33,721 nucleotides of DNA, from positions 1 to 33,721 of IMG/VR virus record IMGVR_UViG_3300044949_002466, one strand, 5' to 3'. The translations under genes and the position numbers were made by a program. Position 1 is the stretch's first letter. Every line of letters starts with the position of its first letter. Shown piece by piece: positions 16,295 to 25,116 of this stretch. The DNA comes from a virus. The notes beneath the pieces are model-generated. The model was not told the origin of the DNA and ran no database searches. It saw only the letters and a program-made list of their open reading frames with translations.

Positions 16295-17896
16295 TCAATC
16301 AGACTTCTTTTTCTTGGCGGCCTTCTTGTTTTTTAGGCCGATGGCTTTGACCACCATGTCCAATTCCTTGTCGGAAAGTTCCAGATCCGGATCGTCTTTC
16401 ATGGTGAACGCCTCGGTCACCTGCACCGGAGCAGTCATAGAAACCGATATAGTGGGAGCAGCCAGCTCCGGGGCCGGGGTCTGCGCCGGTGCTTCGTCGG
16501 CCGGAGGCGCGCTGGGCGGCACGGCCGCGGGCGCGGGCTGGTTGGCCCCGGTGATTTGCACCTCGGAGATGTCCACGCCGGCTTCCTGCGCCTTGGCGCG
16601 GATGTAGGCCTGCTCGGCAATCCGCTGGTCAACGATCTCCTGCCAATCGCTGCCGCGCTCGGCGGCGATGTCGGCCAGGGTGCGGATGCCCAGCTTGAAA
16701 TCTTCCCTGTCGGCGGCGCTGTCGCGTCCGGCGTCGATGGTGGTGCGTTGAGGCGTGTGGTAAACAGCCGTCCACCAGCGGTCCATGCCGCGGGGCGGGG
16801 TCAGGTCGCCGCGTTTGATGGCCTTGGCCAGCGCCCACAGGCGCACGCGGGAGACCAGCTGGGTGGTGACGGCTTGGGAAATCTCATCGAACCGGCGCTG
16901 GGCCTGTGCCAGCACAAACCGCTGGGACGGTCCGGACAGGTCGGCTTTCCAAAGGTACTCGTAAGGCAGGCCGAGCCCGGCAGCCACGGCGCGCAGGAAC
17001 TGATCCATGAAGTCAGACAGGTTCGGGCTGGGGCGGTCGTCCTTGATCTCACGGATCTTGCGGCCGGCGGGAACGTTCCAGATGGCGCCGGAGCCGAAGA
17101 TGCGGTCGGTGGTGATGCCGTTATCGGTGGTCGTTTCGGGGCCGAAGAATCCGGCGCTCCCCTCGCCTTCCAGCGCCAGGCCGATGGTGCTGGCGCGTTT
17201 CACGGAGACCATGGTGTTGGTCAAAATCTCCTCGCGGTCTTGGATGAGGTTAAGGCAGGTGACCAGGCGGGACAGGCTGCGCAGCTCATCGGCGCGGTCG
17301 CGCTCAGCCAGCACGATCAGGTCGGGCGATTGCACCTCGCTGAATTTGTCGCCGTCGCCCAGGTTGATGTAGTAGGAGAGCGGCCGGCCCTGGGCGTTGA
17401 CCCGGACGCCGTCGATCACGCGCTTTTCGCCGTTGAGGTAGGGCGGGGTCTCGCAGCGGTGGGCCTCGACCATCTGGAGTTGGGGCCAATCGCCGTTTTC
17501 TCCGGCGGACGTCAGGATGAGGAAAACCTCGTTGTCGCGCAGCATGGTCCTGGTGGCGACCTGTTGCATGGTGTTGAAATCAAGAAGGCCGCGGACGTCG
17601 CAGCTGCCCATCCAAGTGTCGAACCACTCCTCGGTGGCGCGGTTCCAGCCCTCGTCGGAGGTGCGGGCCTGGCATTTGATGCCCGGGCCGATGGAGTTGC
17701 GCACCATGCAGTCGATGGCGCCGCGGACGACGGGTGAGTTGTAAAACCAGTACCGGGCTAGGCCGAGGACCTGCTTGCGCGATTGCGTGGTGACGTCGGT
17801 TCGGGTGTCCTGCGGCTGGACGTAAATGTATTGGCGCTGGGAAAAATCCTGCGTCCCCGCCCGCACAATCCGGCCGATCCACGAACCGAGGCTCAT
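16295..17896 (-). CDS. Portal protein, lambda type
   Basis: 533 residues. Motifs RYWFYNSPVVRGAIDCMVRNSIGPGIK (residues about 49-75), a central VEAHRCETPPYL, YYINLG and LGLPYEYLWKADLSGPSQRFVLAQAQRRF (about 310-340) are typical of lambda-family portals. It forms the dodecameric DNA gate at one capsid vertex. The C-terminal 100 residues are Pro/Ala-rich and end in Lys repeats, probably disordered. It overlaps the joiner gene stop as ATGA. Order terminase-joiner-portal-protease-coat is the lambda order. Confidence 0.9.
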   Translation of the reverse strand: MSLGSWIGRIVRAGTQDFSQRQYIYVQPQDTRTDVTTQSRKQVLGLARYWFYNSPVVRGAIDCMVRNSIGPGIKCQARTSDEGWNRATEEWFDTWMGSCDVRGLLDFNTMQQVATRTMLRDNEVFLILTSAGENGDWPQLQMVEAHRCETPPYLNGEKRVIDGVRVNAQGRPLSYYINLGDGDKFSEVQSPDLIVLAERDRADELRSLSRLVTCLNLIQDREEILTNTMVSVKRASTIGLALEGEGSAGFFGPETTTDNGITTDRIFGSGAIWNVPAGRKIREIKDDRPSPNLSDFMDQFLRAVAAGLGLPYEYLWKADLSGPSQRFVLAQAQRRFDEISQAVTTQLVSRVRLWALAKAIKRGDLTPPRGMDRWWTAVYHTPQRTTIDAGRDSAADREDFKLGIRTLADIAAERGSDWQEIVDQRIAEQAYIRAKAQEAGVDISEVQITGANQPAPAAVPPSAPPADEAPAQTPAPELAAPTISVSMTAPVQVTEAFTMKDDPDLELSDKELDMVVKAIGLKNKKAAKKKKSD

Positions 17897-18222
17897 GGGT
17901 AGATCGGGACCATGCTGCCGAAGTTGGGATAGCTGACCTGGCCGGTGGATTTGGTCAGGTAGTTTTCAAGATCGGCCGAGGTGGTGAAATCCTTGACCCG
18001 CGTCCACAGCTCATAGGCCATGGCGGCGACGCCGGCGGGGTTGACCCCGGGCTGGAGCTGGTAGCTGAAGGACTTGCCGGCCACGGAGGCGGATACCATC
18101 ACCTTGCCGCCGTTGTTGAAGGTGGAGTACTGGTTGGCCGCAATTTGTTCCAAGGCAAGGCGTGTGGCCACCGGATCTTTCGCCGATTGAATCCAGAGGG
18201 AAAAAAGAAGGCCCCGCTCCAC
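17893..18222 (-). CDS. gpW-position head-tail joining protein, 109 aa
   Basis: GTG start at 18222, just after the terminase stop; an out-of-frame ATG overlaps the terminase end. Sequence MERGLLFSLWIQSAKDP, beta GGKVMVSASVAGKSFSYQLQ, and helix AAMAYELWTRVKDFTTSADL. The short protein lies exactly between terminase and portal, where lambda gpW is found. Homology to gpW is not obvious by eye, so the role is mainly positional. It couples to the portal by ATGA. Confidence 0.65.
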   Translation of the reverse strand: MERGLLFSLWIQSAKDPVATRLALEQIAANQYSTFNNGGKVMVSASVAGKSFSYQLQPGVNPAGVAAMAYELWTRVKDFTTSADLENYLTKSTGQVSYPNFGSMVPIYP

Positions 18223-18229
18223 GCGCTTT

Positions 18230-20020
18230 TCATTGTGTCAATTTAGGCTCCGGATCCGGGCGGTTCTGCTCATGTTCCAAAAAAACCAGCACCAGCTTCT
18301 CGCAGTCCCCTAGGTGGTTTGGGCCCACCACCTCCCAGGTCAGCTCCCGCTGGCCGTAACGTAACTTGCGTTCCACCAGCCGTTCGTTGGTCAGCTGGGT
18401 GATGTAGTCGCGGCCCAGATTTCTGGGGAGCCACCAGTCGGCTCCGGTGCGCTCCTTGATTTTGTTGATGTAGAGTGTGTGCTTAAACACGTTGTCGTCG
18501 TACTGGACGAGCGGGAGCGTCCGGCCTAGGTGTTCGACCACCTGCTTGACCACGCTGGCCCGCATCCCGGCACTGGCGGCCCGTCCCTTGCTGGCCCAAA
18601 ATTTACCGGCGGCCCGGATCACAAACTCATACACGCCCCCCGTCCGCCTGGCGGCGTAGCCGGAGTCCACAAATCCGCCGATGCAGCCATGTGCCTGACC
18701 CTCTTGCCCGCGGACCGGATACTTTTGCGCAAACTTTTGGAGCACGGCGTCCCAGCCGATGAGCTGGCCGTAGTCCACCAAGGCGCTCCAAGGCCGCCCG
18801 GCGTTTTTGCCGTAGGCGCGGATGGTGTAGAAAAGCTCAGTTTGTTGGACGTCGACCGCCATCATCAGTCCGTCCGGCGGCAGCGGACATTCCCCCAGCA
18901 GATATTCCGGGCTGGCCTTGATGACGTCCTCGATGGCGCTGGGCTTTACCGTGGCTGCGGCCGGTGACCATGGCTTGGCCAGGTAGCTGTTCACAAAATG
19001 GTGCAGGCCCCGGATGCTTTCCTTGTCTTGGACAAACATCACCGCCAACTCGCCCCACGTCTTGTGCGGGCTGTAGAGGGCATTGAGGTGATAGCTGCGG
19101 CGGCCGGGTTCGCCTTGGGCCGTGGGCTTCCATTTACCGTCACGTAGCATCTGTGTCCGATGATGGTACTGAATCTGGTTCCGGCAACCGGGGCACTCGT
19201 AGTGGGCCGTGGTCTTGAGCTTGTCGAAGTCCCACGCCTCGGCTTCGGCATCGTAACACGTGGTGTCCCACCGGATCCCCTCCCACTCCAGGTTGAACTG
19301 ATGATGGCACTTCGGGCATGCCACCATGTAGTAGCGCTGGTCACCGCGCTGAAACTCCGTCCAGATGTTGACCCCTTGGTCGATCGTCGGCGTGGACGCC
19401 TGCACGTAGAGCCAGTGCGGAAATGATTCCATGCGCGCCCCGATCAGCTGCAGCGGGGCGGCCTCCTTCGTGTTCCAGTCCGGAAACTTGTCGATCTCAT
19501 CCGCGATGCACATCCCGGCGCTGCGGCTGCTGAGATTGCTCTCGCTTCCAGCTCCGGTCCACCAGACCGTGCCAGACTTGAACCTCTGCTCGTCCAGCTT
19601 CATCTCGTCGTCGTTTTCCGGACACAGCCGGCTCAGGCACTCGTTGCTTTCCACCAGCTCCATCCAGCGGTCCGCGCTGATCGACCTGGCCAGCTTAAGC
19701 GAAGGCAAAACCACCATGCAGGGCGTGGCCCGGTTGGTTAGCCGGTGGGCCAGCATGAGCTGCAGCGCTGTGCTTTTCCCGCACTGCACCGCAAAGCACA
19801 GCGTGACCTCGTGGATCCCCGGCGCCGTGGCGCTGTCCAGCACCTCCCGCAGGTATGGCATGTTGTCCAGGCTGACCCTGCCCGGCTTGCTGGGGCTGTA
19901 TCGTTCCGAAAACCATATTGTCTTTTCCGCCCACTCGCTGACGGAGTCCATCCCCGCGGGCCGCAAAAACTTAAACGCCGCCCCCGCCCCCGCGATTGGT
20001 GATGATTGCGTGATTGTCAT
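18230..20020 (-). CDS. Terminase large subunit, GpA family
   Basis: 596 residues. An atypical Walker A, QCGKST (79-84), and Walker B, CIADEIDKF (about 171-179), belong to the packaging ATPase. Two paired-cysteine knuckles, CPKCHHQF and CPGCRNQI (about 235-280), are typical of the GpA family. The nuclease half follows, with MMAVDVQQTELFY (about residues 393-405) and GGFVDSGYAARRTGG. GpA-type enzymes usually cut at a cos site near the terminase genes (family knowledge). It starts in an ATGA overlap with the small subunit. Confidence 0.92.
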   Translation of the reverse strand: MTITQSSPIAGAGAAFKFLRPAGMDSVSEWAEKTIWFSERYSPSKPGRVSLDNMPYLREVLDSATAPGIHEVTLCFAVQCGKSTALQLMLAHRLTNRATPCMVVLPSLKLARSISADRWMELVESNECLSRLCPENDDEMKLDEQRFKSGTVWWTGAGSESNLSSRSAGMCIADEIDKFPDWNTKEAAPLQLIGARMESFPHWLYVQASTPTIDQGVNIWTEFQRGDQRYYMVACPKCHHQFNLEWEGIRWDTTCYDAEAEAWDFDKLKTTAHYECPGCRNQIQYHHRTQMLRDGKWKPTAQGEPGRRSYHLNALYSPHKTWGELAVMFVQDKESIRGLHHFVNSYLAKPWSPAAATVKPSAIEDVIKASPEYLLGECPLPPDGLMMAVDVQQTELFYTIRAYGKNAGRPWSALVDYGQLIGWDAVLQKFAQKYPVRGQEGQAHGCIGGFVDSGYAARRTGGVYEFVIRAAGKFWASKGRAASAGMRASVVKQVVEHLGRTLPLVQYDDNVFKHTLYINKIKERTGADWWLPRNLGRDYITQLTNERLVERKLRYGQRELTWEVVGPNHLGDCEKLVLVFLEHEQNRPDPEPKLTQ

Positions 20021-20619
20021 GCAACCATGCGGGCTTTGATTGATTCATAACAGCGGCCCGTCTCCTCGCGGAGCACCGCGTGGATCTCGTCAGCGGACTT
20101 TCCGGCCAGCTTGCTGCTTTTGTTGACCAAGGCTTCCATCCCTCTTTGAAACTCAGCGGCTAACCGCTCCACTGTTTGATTGTGCTGGGACCTTGTCATC
20201 ATGATTCCAGCAGCGGCTCGGGCCTTGCCCAGCTCCTCGGCCGCATCCCTGGCCCGCTCTTGGGTTGCAATCACCTTGTCTAGAGCCAGCCGGATGGCGT
20301 GTACGTCTTTTGCTTCCCTTGCCGAGTCCAGCAGCTTCATGGCCTCTCGCTCGGCAACCTTTGCCCGGTTGCTACGTTCCCTGACCTCGGCCACTTCTGC
20401 GGTTTCACCAGGTACCGGCGTGTCCAAGCTGACCGGCCCGTCCGGATCCGGGTAAGCCGCAGCCGCCTGGGCCACTTTGCACCTGGGCGCCCGCTGAGAA
20501 TTGGCCGCACGCCAGGCACTGGCCTCCTCCATGCTGGTAAGCGGCATGCCTTTCGCCACCCACTTGGCGATGGCCTGACGGCTGCATCCCCACTCCTTGG
20601 CTAAGTCGCTAGCGGTCAT
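20017..20619 (-). CDS. Terminase small subunit
   Basis: I chose ATG 20617-20619 because the coding signal and HTH begin there: MTASDLAKEWGCSRQAIAKW is a winged-helix DNA-binding start as in Nu1-like proteins. A long, charged helical region follows (REAMKLLDSAREAKDVHAI, VERLAAEFQRGMEAL), for oligomerisation and contact with the large subunit. 200 residues, the usual size. The upstream 320 bp contain the CATGGTC repeat cluster, a candidate recognition region. Confidence 0.85.
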   Translation of the reverse strand: MTASDLAKEWGCSRQAIAKWVAKGMPLTSMEEASAWRAANSQRAPRCKVAQAAAAYPDPDGPVSLDTPVPGETAEVAEVRERSNRAKVAEREAMKLLDSAREAKDVHAIRLALDKVIATQERARDAAEELGKARAAAGIMMTRSQHNQTVERLAAEFQRGMEALVNKSSKLAGKSADEIHAVLREETGRCYESIKARMVA

Positions 20620-20726
20620 GACTAGGCCGGCACCTGTCAACCTAGGGTTGCGTAAGGTTACTCTCGCAAAATACACGCGAGTCGTCGCCACCGCGGGGTG
20701 CGCCTTATTAAAAGATTCCTTACCCC

Positions 20727-20999
20727 CATGGTCCATGACCATGCAGGCACCATGTGCCTGACCATGCTCATCTGTAACTGACTTACATATAAAAACATCA
20801 GCACATGCCAACATGGTCAACATGGTCAGTCCGTACCCAAACGCGCGCGCGCGCCCACGCGCCCGCGCTGGAGACCGGAAGACAAAGCGTAAGGCAGATA
20901 GGCAACTTACCATGATCACCATGACTACTTTAATAGAACCAATTAAAGGGGAGCGGGTTGCGATGCAACATGGTCAGCTGCATGGTCGACCACATGGTG
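20727..20999. repeat. CATGGTC/GACCATG repeat cluster: origin or terminase-site candidate
   Basis: CATGGTC occurs at 20727, 20812, 20821, 20969 and 20981, and GACCATG at 20737 and 20760. Near copies lie at 20911 and 20993. CATGGTC-CAT-GACCATG (20727-20743) and CAGGCAC-CAT-GTGCCTG (20744-20760) are perfect adjacent 7-3-7 inverted repeats. 20812 and 20821 are nine bases apart. An AT-rich stretch (20780-20800) and a GC-alternating block (20842-20866) are inside. It lies between the helicase gene and small terminase, and the last copies are in the helicase 3' end. Iteron origin or cos/terminase-binding site are both possible; no gene is visible in 20620-20942. Confidence 0.7.
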
Positions 21000-22559
21000 C
21001 ACTTGAATCATCCGGGCATGACCCTCGCCCTTAACCTCCAGCCTCTTGCGTCCAAAGGTTCTGCCATCAAACCTAGCCAATATCTTACCAAACGCTGACC
21101 TCTCCCTCCGAATCTGACGATCGTCATCACTTGGCTCCTCGTCCAGCACCCAGGCAAACAGGCCCAGCTCACGTGACTGAGCCATCATTTCCGCAGGCTT
21201 AAACTCTAACACTGGCCTAGCCTCATCGACTTGCACGGCCGTCACCAGCTTCTCCATATCGGCCAAGGTATCGTCAGCTGATACTGCTGGTGCCGTACAC
21301 GGATGCACCCCAGTCACCAGTTCAACAATGCCACCCACTTGGGCAGACCACCTTGGAAAGCTGCTATGGTTTACGGATCCGGGCGTCCGGCCAGCATCAT
21401 CCCAGTGCTTAACAAATGACCACAAAGCACCAAGCAGCTGGGGCCGGGCAGACAAAATATCCTCCTCGCTTATGGCCCGGCTGTATTTCCGCTCCTCAAT
21501 CTTTGCTTCTTGCACGTGCAGACTTAGCTGCAGGCAGCGCCTTCTCATGTCGGCATTGACCCTTGCCGTGTTGGCCGTCACGTAAATGAGGCACGATTTC
21601 TCCACCTCAAAGTTTCTGGACTGACCCAACACCCTGCCACCCCACACGTTAGCCGTGATAAAAGCCTCTAGGCTCGATGACTTAATCTCTCCCCTCCAAT
21701 TATCAAACACCAAGTACGGCTCGCCGCTTATTGCGGCTGCGTTTAGGGCCTTGGTCAATTCCTCGCTGTCGCTTCCCTCTGGTGGTGCCGTGATCCTCAT
21801 CGGGCCAAACACTGGACACACAGCTAAGCGACACAGCAGCGTCTTGCCGGCCCCTTCCGAGTTGGCTGAAAAAATAAAAGCAGGCCTTGGTTCCCGCGGG
21901 GCCAGCATCAGGTCCAAAAACGGAGCAAACATGGCGGCCATGGCCACCGCTTTGCACCTAGCGGACTCGGCCTCGTTTACTGGCCACGGAAAGTCCACCA
22001 TCCATTCCTGAAAAACCTGCCGCGCCTTTTCTAAAGGCATGTCGTCCTCCAGCTCCATCTCGCTACGCGTTAACACCTGGGTCTCCGGGTCATACCCTTC
22101 CGGCAACAGCTCGAGCGTCCCATCCTTACGAATCACCGGTAACCGAACCGTGGCTACCCTCCGGATTGGCCGAAGCTCACGGATAAACTGCTCACTGGCC
22201 AGCACCCCGGCCGCACACTTGTCGCTCATGCTGGCGGCCTCCTCCCCGTGCTCTCCCAGCTTGTATGGGGCCACGTAGTCCTCAATCCAGCTGTGAAACT
22301 TTTCGCTCGTCATAACAGACAAACGTCCACGACGGTTCACCATCAGCACGATGCCGTCCCTTTCAAACAGATCCTGATCTCGCAACGCCTTGCCCAGCTC
22401 CTCAGCCGTCTGACCGATCCTGTGTCCGTTTCCAGGCAGGCGCACTTTGGGCAGGACTGACGTAACTTCCACCACCTGGCTTTCCGCCGGTGCCCCAATA
22501 AAATCTGAAACGTCAGCCGATGCCTCCCATAAGGCATCCAGCACCTGCCCGTCCTTCAT
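20943..22559 (-). CDS. Replicative P-loop helicase
   Basis: I chose ATG 22559: it forms ATGA with the primase stop and has GGAGGAG upstream; an ATG at 22574 is the alternative. 538 residues. Walker A SANSEGAGKT at about 232-240, then Walker B-like PYLVFDNWRGE (about 280-290), an Asn-bearing VTANTARV sensor, and MRRRCLQLSL, an arginine-finger region, resembling phage primase-associated helicases of the D5/SF3-like or DnaB-alternative type. C-terminal His/Val repeats are coded by CATGGTC repeats. It would unwind the phage origin with the upstream TOPRIM primase. Confidence 0.8.
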   Translation of the reverse strand: MKDGQVLDALWEASADVSDFIGAPAESQVVEVTSVLPKVRLPGNGHRIGQTAEELGKALRDQDLFERDGIVLMVNRRGRLSVMTSEKFHSWIEDYVAPYKLGEHGEEAASMSDKCAAGVLASEQFIRELRPIRRVATVRLPVIRKDGTLELLPEGYDPETQVLTRSEMELEDDMPLEKARQVFQEWMVDFPWPVNEAESARCKAVAMAAMFAPFLDLMLAPREPRPAFIFSANSEGAGKTLLCRLAVCPVFGPMRITAPPEGSDSEELTKALNAAAISGEPYLVFDNWRGEIKSSSLEAFITANVWGGRVLGQSRNFEVEKSCLIYVTANTARVNADMRRRCLQLSLHVQEAKIEERKYSRAISEEDILSARPQLLGALWSFVKHWDDAGRTPGSVNHSSFPRWSAQVGGIVELVTGVHPCTAPAVSADDTLADMEKLVTAVQVDEARPVLEFKPAEMMAQSRELGLFAWVLDEEPSDDDRQIRRERSAFGKILARFDGRTFGRKRLEVKGEGHARMIQVHHVVDHAADHVASQPAPL

Positions 22560-23422
22560 GCCGATCTCCTCCATGCGCCTAACCAGTCAGAAAAATCTAC
22601 CTTTCCATCCGCCGGAGCGGATGGCCACAACAGCTCCCACCTCACCACGCGCACTTGGCATTGCCCTCGATCCCGCAACGCCTTGGCCACTGCCAGGCCG
22701 TGATCCTGCCCAGCCTTGTCCCTGTCCGGTACGATTAACACCCTGCGCTTGGCCAACGTTTGCGTGTATTCGTCCCGCCACTTTCCAGCTCCCATTGGGG
22801 CCGTCGTGGGCACGATCTTGCTTTCTGCAGCCGCACACGCGTCCGCGTCCTTTTCACCTTCAAAAATTCCCACCACGCAGTCCTGGCGGGCCAGCAAATC
22901 CGGCAACCGATACAGCACCGGCGTGATTCCGGCCAAGGTCCATAGCCACCAGTTTCCCTCGCGATCCCGGCTGGCCTGCTTGTTGCCCGCCCGCTCTCCC
23001 TCTGCAGCCGGCCGCCGCTGGCGAAACATCTTGGGCTCATAACGCAGGGTCTGGTGCTTTAGCTTTCCATCCGCGTCCAGGTAGTCATACACCCGCACGA
23101 TCCGGGGCGGCGCCTTGCCGTCTTTCTTTACAGGCGGAACGTACACATCCCCCGCCCATTCACGCATCATCCGGATCGCTTCCTTGCTTGATACGTTCCG
23201 CACCTTTTCAATCAGCGTGATCTGGTCACCACTCTCCTTTGTCCCGTGATCTGTCCACACCAAGCCCTTGTCGCCCTGCCAGATTGAAAAGGACGGGTTA
23301 TCATCCCCGCTTCGGATCGGGCTGCACATCTTGCCAGGTCCGTCCGGAAAGCCGGCAATGCCCAGCCTCCTAGCCGTCTCCGGCAGGCTGATTTTGGCCT
23401 TTAAATCATCAATCGTCAGCAT
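22556..23422 (-). CDS. TOPRIM DNA primase-like protein
   Basis: I chose ATG 23422, coupled to the preceding stop; a longer frame is possible. 288 residues beginning MLTIDDLKAKISLPETARRL. CSPIRSGDDNPSFSIW (about 34-49) is the degenerate primase zinc-domain segment. TOPRIM motifs are GIFEGEKDADACAAA (about 182-196) and VLIVPDRDKAGQDHG (about 227-241), with the expected acidic residues. This would synthesise primers for phage replication together with the adjacent helicase. The zinc ligands are not complete, so the first domain may not bind zinc. Confidence 0.85.
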   Translation of the reverse strand: MLTIDDLKAKISLPETARRLGIAGFPDGPGKMCSPIRSGDDNPSFSIWQGDKGLVWTDHGTKESGDQITLIEKVRNVSSKEAIRMMREWAGDVYVPPVKKDGKAPPRIVRVYDYLDADGKLKHQTLRYEPKMFRQRRPAAEGERAGNKQASRDREGNWWLWTLAGITPVLYRLPDLLARQDCVVGIFEGEKDADACAAAESKIVPTTAPMGAGKWRDEYTQTLAKRRVLIVPDRDKAGQDHGLAVAKALRDRGQCQVRVVRWELLWPSAPADGKVDFSDWLGAWRRSA

Positions 23423-23829
23423 GACTTTATCAGGATTCCGCGCCTCTTTTTCCCTATCGACGGCAACCATCCGCATTTTTTTGCCATGATTACGGTCGCG
23501 TGATGGCAATCCCACGCCCTGGCAATCATGGATACCGTCATGCCGGCCTCGTACTGCTTGCGCCAACACTCCCACCTCTGTGCCACCACATGCGCCTGCC
23601 GGTTGCGCACCTTTTTTCCGTTCTGCGGCCGGTAGCTGATTTCCTTTGGCACTTCCATTATAGGCAGCGCCAGCTCCGGCTTTTTAATGGCAGACTTCAT
23701 CAGCGCATCGCTGCTCAGCCGGCCGATTAACTGCCGCAGTTCCGTCAGCTCACGGTCGTGGTATTCAGCCTTTTTCTCCAACACCGTCAGCCGATAATTC
23801 TTTGCCGCTTCCACCAGTTGCCTGTCCAT
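23416..23829 (-). CDS. HTH protein with DnaA-domain-IV-like C-terminus
   Basis: I chose ATG 23829, with GGAGG six bases upstream. 137 residues. The N-terminal half is a charged helix (EKKAEYHDRELTELRQLIGRL) that could oligomerise. The C-terminal MTVSMIARAWDCHHATVIMAKKCG resembles the DnaA domain IV helix-turn-helix with its D-H-(S/T/A)-T-V signature. Such proteins often bind replication origins (family knowledge). It directly precedes the primase and overlaps it by seven bases, so an origin-recognition role is likely. An N-terminal extension in the same frame looks like shadow. Confidence 0.7.
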   Translation of the reverse strand: MDRQLVEAAKNYRLTVLEKKAEYHDRELTELRQLIGRLSSDALMKSAIKKPELALPIMEVPKEISYRPQNGKKVRNRQAHVVAQRWECWRKQYEAGMTVSMIARAWDCHHATVIMAKKCGWLPSIGKKRRGILIKSC

Positions 23830-23983
23830 TGCCTGCCTCCTTTGGTTTTCCGATAATTGCCGCACACGCGTCCACCAGCGCGATGGCCGTGCGCACCTCC
23901 GGGTTGCTGCTGGCTTCCCGTATGCGCACAAGCGTCCCCCGTAGCGTGCCCAGCACGCTCCGCAGCCAGTCCAAGTCGATCAC
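23765..23983 (-). CDS. Small early protein, 72 aa
   Basis: GTG start overlaps the stop of the 211-residue gene (GTGA). MIDLDWLRSVLGTLRGTLVR is helical and amphipathic; the C-terminal 25 residues are Gly/Lys-rich and probably disordered. It overlaps the next gene by 65 bases. It fills what would otherwise be a 150-bp gap in a tightly packed operon, which supports it. Function unknown. Confidence 0.55.
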   Translation of the reverse strand: MIDLDWLRSVLGTLRGTLVRIREASSNPEVRTAIALVDACAAIIGKPKEAGNGQATGGSGKELSADGVGEKG

Positions 23984-24615
23984 TCGCCCTGCGCTTGTAT
24001 CAACTCGACCAGCTTTTTTGCCGTGGGGATCTGCTGGGCCAGCTGCTTCAGAAACTCACGGTCCTGCTCCCAGCCTTCCGGAAACTTGCGCTGCTGGATC
24101 TTTAGCTCGCTGTCCCAACCGACCGGCGTCCACATGCCGCTGTTGCGCTCGTCAGATCCGCGCGTCACTTGGCCAGATGCGATAGAACGCTTAAGGTCGT
24201 TAGGCGTCAGTTTTTCCGCTTCTGCCAGCTTCGCCCACTTGTCCTGCTCTTTCACCGTCCGCAATTTTTGCAGCTCCAGGTAATGCGCCGCCGTCAGGCC
24301 CGGGCGCCGTCTTTCAATCGGCACGGCGCCCAACGCCAGCATCGCGTCTGTTTTGGGGCCAAAGCTAAACTCCAGCTGATCCACCGCTTCGGTCACGTCG
24401 GTCTCGTCAAAGTTTTGCCGCCCGTAATTTAACCAGTCCGCATCCAGCCAGGTCTGTGCCCGCCGTGTGCTTTGCAGCCAGCGGCCCACCTCCTTCCACT
24501 GCTCCACGTTCAGCGCCTTTTCAAACACCAGCCCAGTGGGCGTGATTCGCACTCCGGGCACCTTTTCCACCGCCCGGCCCTCACGGTCCAAGCGTCTTAG
24601 TTCAATGATTTGCAC
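23980..24615 (-). CDS. Early regulatory/replication-associated protein, 211 aa
   Basis: GTG start at 24613-24615 with GGAGG five bases upstream. The N-terminal GLVFEKALNVEQWKEVGRWLQSTRRAQTWLDADWLNYGRQNFDE (about 28-71) matches a pattern of W, DWLNYG and helices that I recall from regulatory or ParB-like proteins of phages and actinobacterial elements. The rest is charged and helical (AAHYLELQKLRTVKEQDKWA). No enzyme motif. It couples to the GTGA start of the next gene. Confident as a gene, uncertain as to role. Confidence 0.6.
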   Translation of the reverse strand: MQIIELRRLDREGRAVEKVPGVRITPTGLVFEKALNVEQWKEVGRWLQSTRRAQTWLDADWLNYGRQNFDETDVTEAVDQLEFSFGPKTDAMLALGAVPIERRRPGLTAAHYLELQKLRTVKEQDKWAKLAEAEKLTPNDLKRSIASGQVTRGSDERNSGMWTPVGWDSELKIQQRKFPEGWEQDREFLKQLAQQIPTAKKLVELIQAQGE

Positions 24616-25114
24616 CTTTGCCTCCTTTTTTTCCTACGATTTGCCGTCGCCAATGCCGCTCTTGCGGCAAATTTTTGTACGACTGCACTGCGTCAGCACT
24701 TTTGGTGTGTGCATTCCGTCGGAAACCCAAGAAATCCAGCCACCACTGCACCTGTTTGCTTACCGCGGCACGGGTCACGCCCATCTCCTTTGCGGCTGAT
24801 GTTTGCGTCCACACCCCGTTCAACGCATCGCTGTTGATGGCAAACATCAGCGCATACACCCGCAGCCGCACGTTCCCGGGCTTCACCAGGATCGGCAGAA
24901 CGCGGGAAAGCGTTTCCACCGTCAGCTGCCTGGCCTCGTCCGCCGTGGTGTCTTTCAGCCAGCGCGTAAAGCCGGGCAGACCCCCACTGGAGTACGATTC
25001 CGTTGCCTCCCTAAAAAGGGCTTCTACGGGGTTGTCGCAAAGGCTGGCCATATCGGGGGTATGGCTCGCCTCCGGCCTGTCGGCCGCATCGCAGTGGGGG
25101 CCTTCCCAGCCCAT
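24602..25114 (-). CDS. HTH DNA-binding early protein, 170 aa
   Basis: I chose ATG 25114, eight bases after GGAAGG; a GTG at 25147 is the alternative. The C-terminal third contains VWTQTSAAKEMGVTRAAVSK (about 119-138), a clear helix-turn-helix, followed by WWLDFLGFRR. The N-terminal part is acidic with ALFREATESYSSGG. It likely regulates early genes or replication. Its start directly follows the stop of a 32-residue membrane peptide, and its end overlaps the next start by 14 bases. Confidence 0.75.
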   Translation of the reverse strand: MGWEGPHCDAADRPEASHTPDMASLCDNPVEALFREATESYSSGGLPGFTRWLKDTTADEARQLTVETLSRVLPILVKPGNVRLRVYALMFAINSDALNGVWTQTSAAKEMGVTRAAVSKQVQWWLDFLGFRRNAHTKSADAVQSYKNLPQERHWRRQIVGKKGGKGANH

Positions 25115-25116
25115 GC

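Noticed and set aside
16556-17737. 393-codon plus-strand frame opposite the portal gene
   Set aside because: GC-rich shadow; the minus frame has clear portal motifs, and the plus product is low-complexity without recognised structure.
20842-20866. GC-alternating block as a Z-DNA or regulatory element
   Set aside because: Short simple sequence in a GC-rich genome; noted within the repeat field but not enough for a separate claim.
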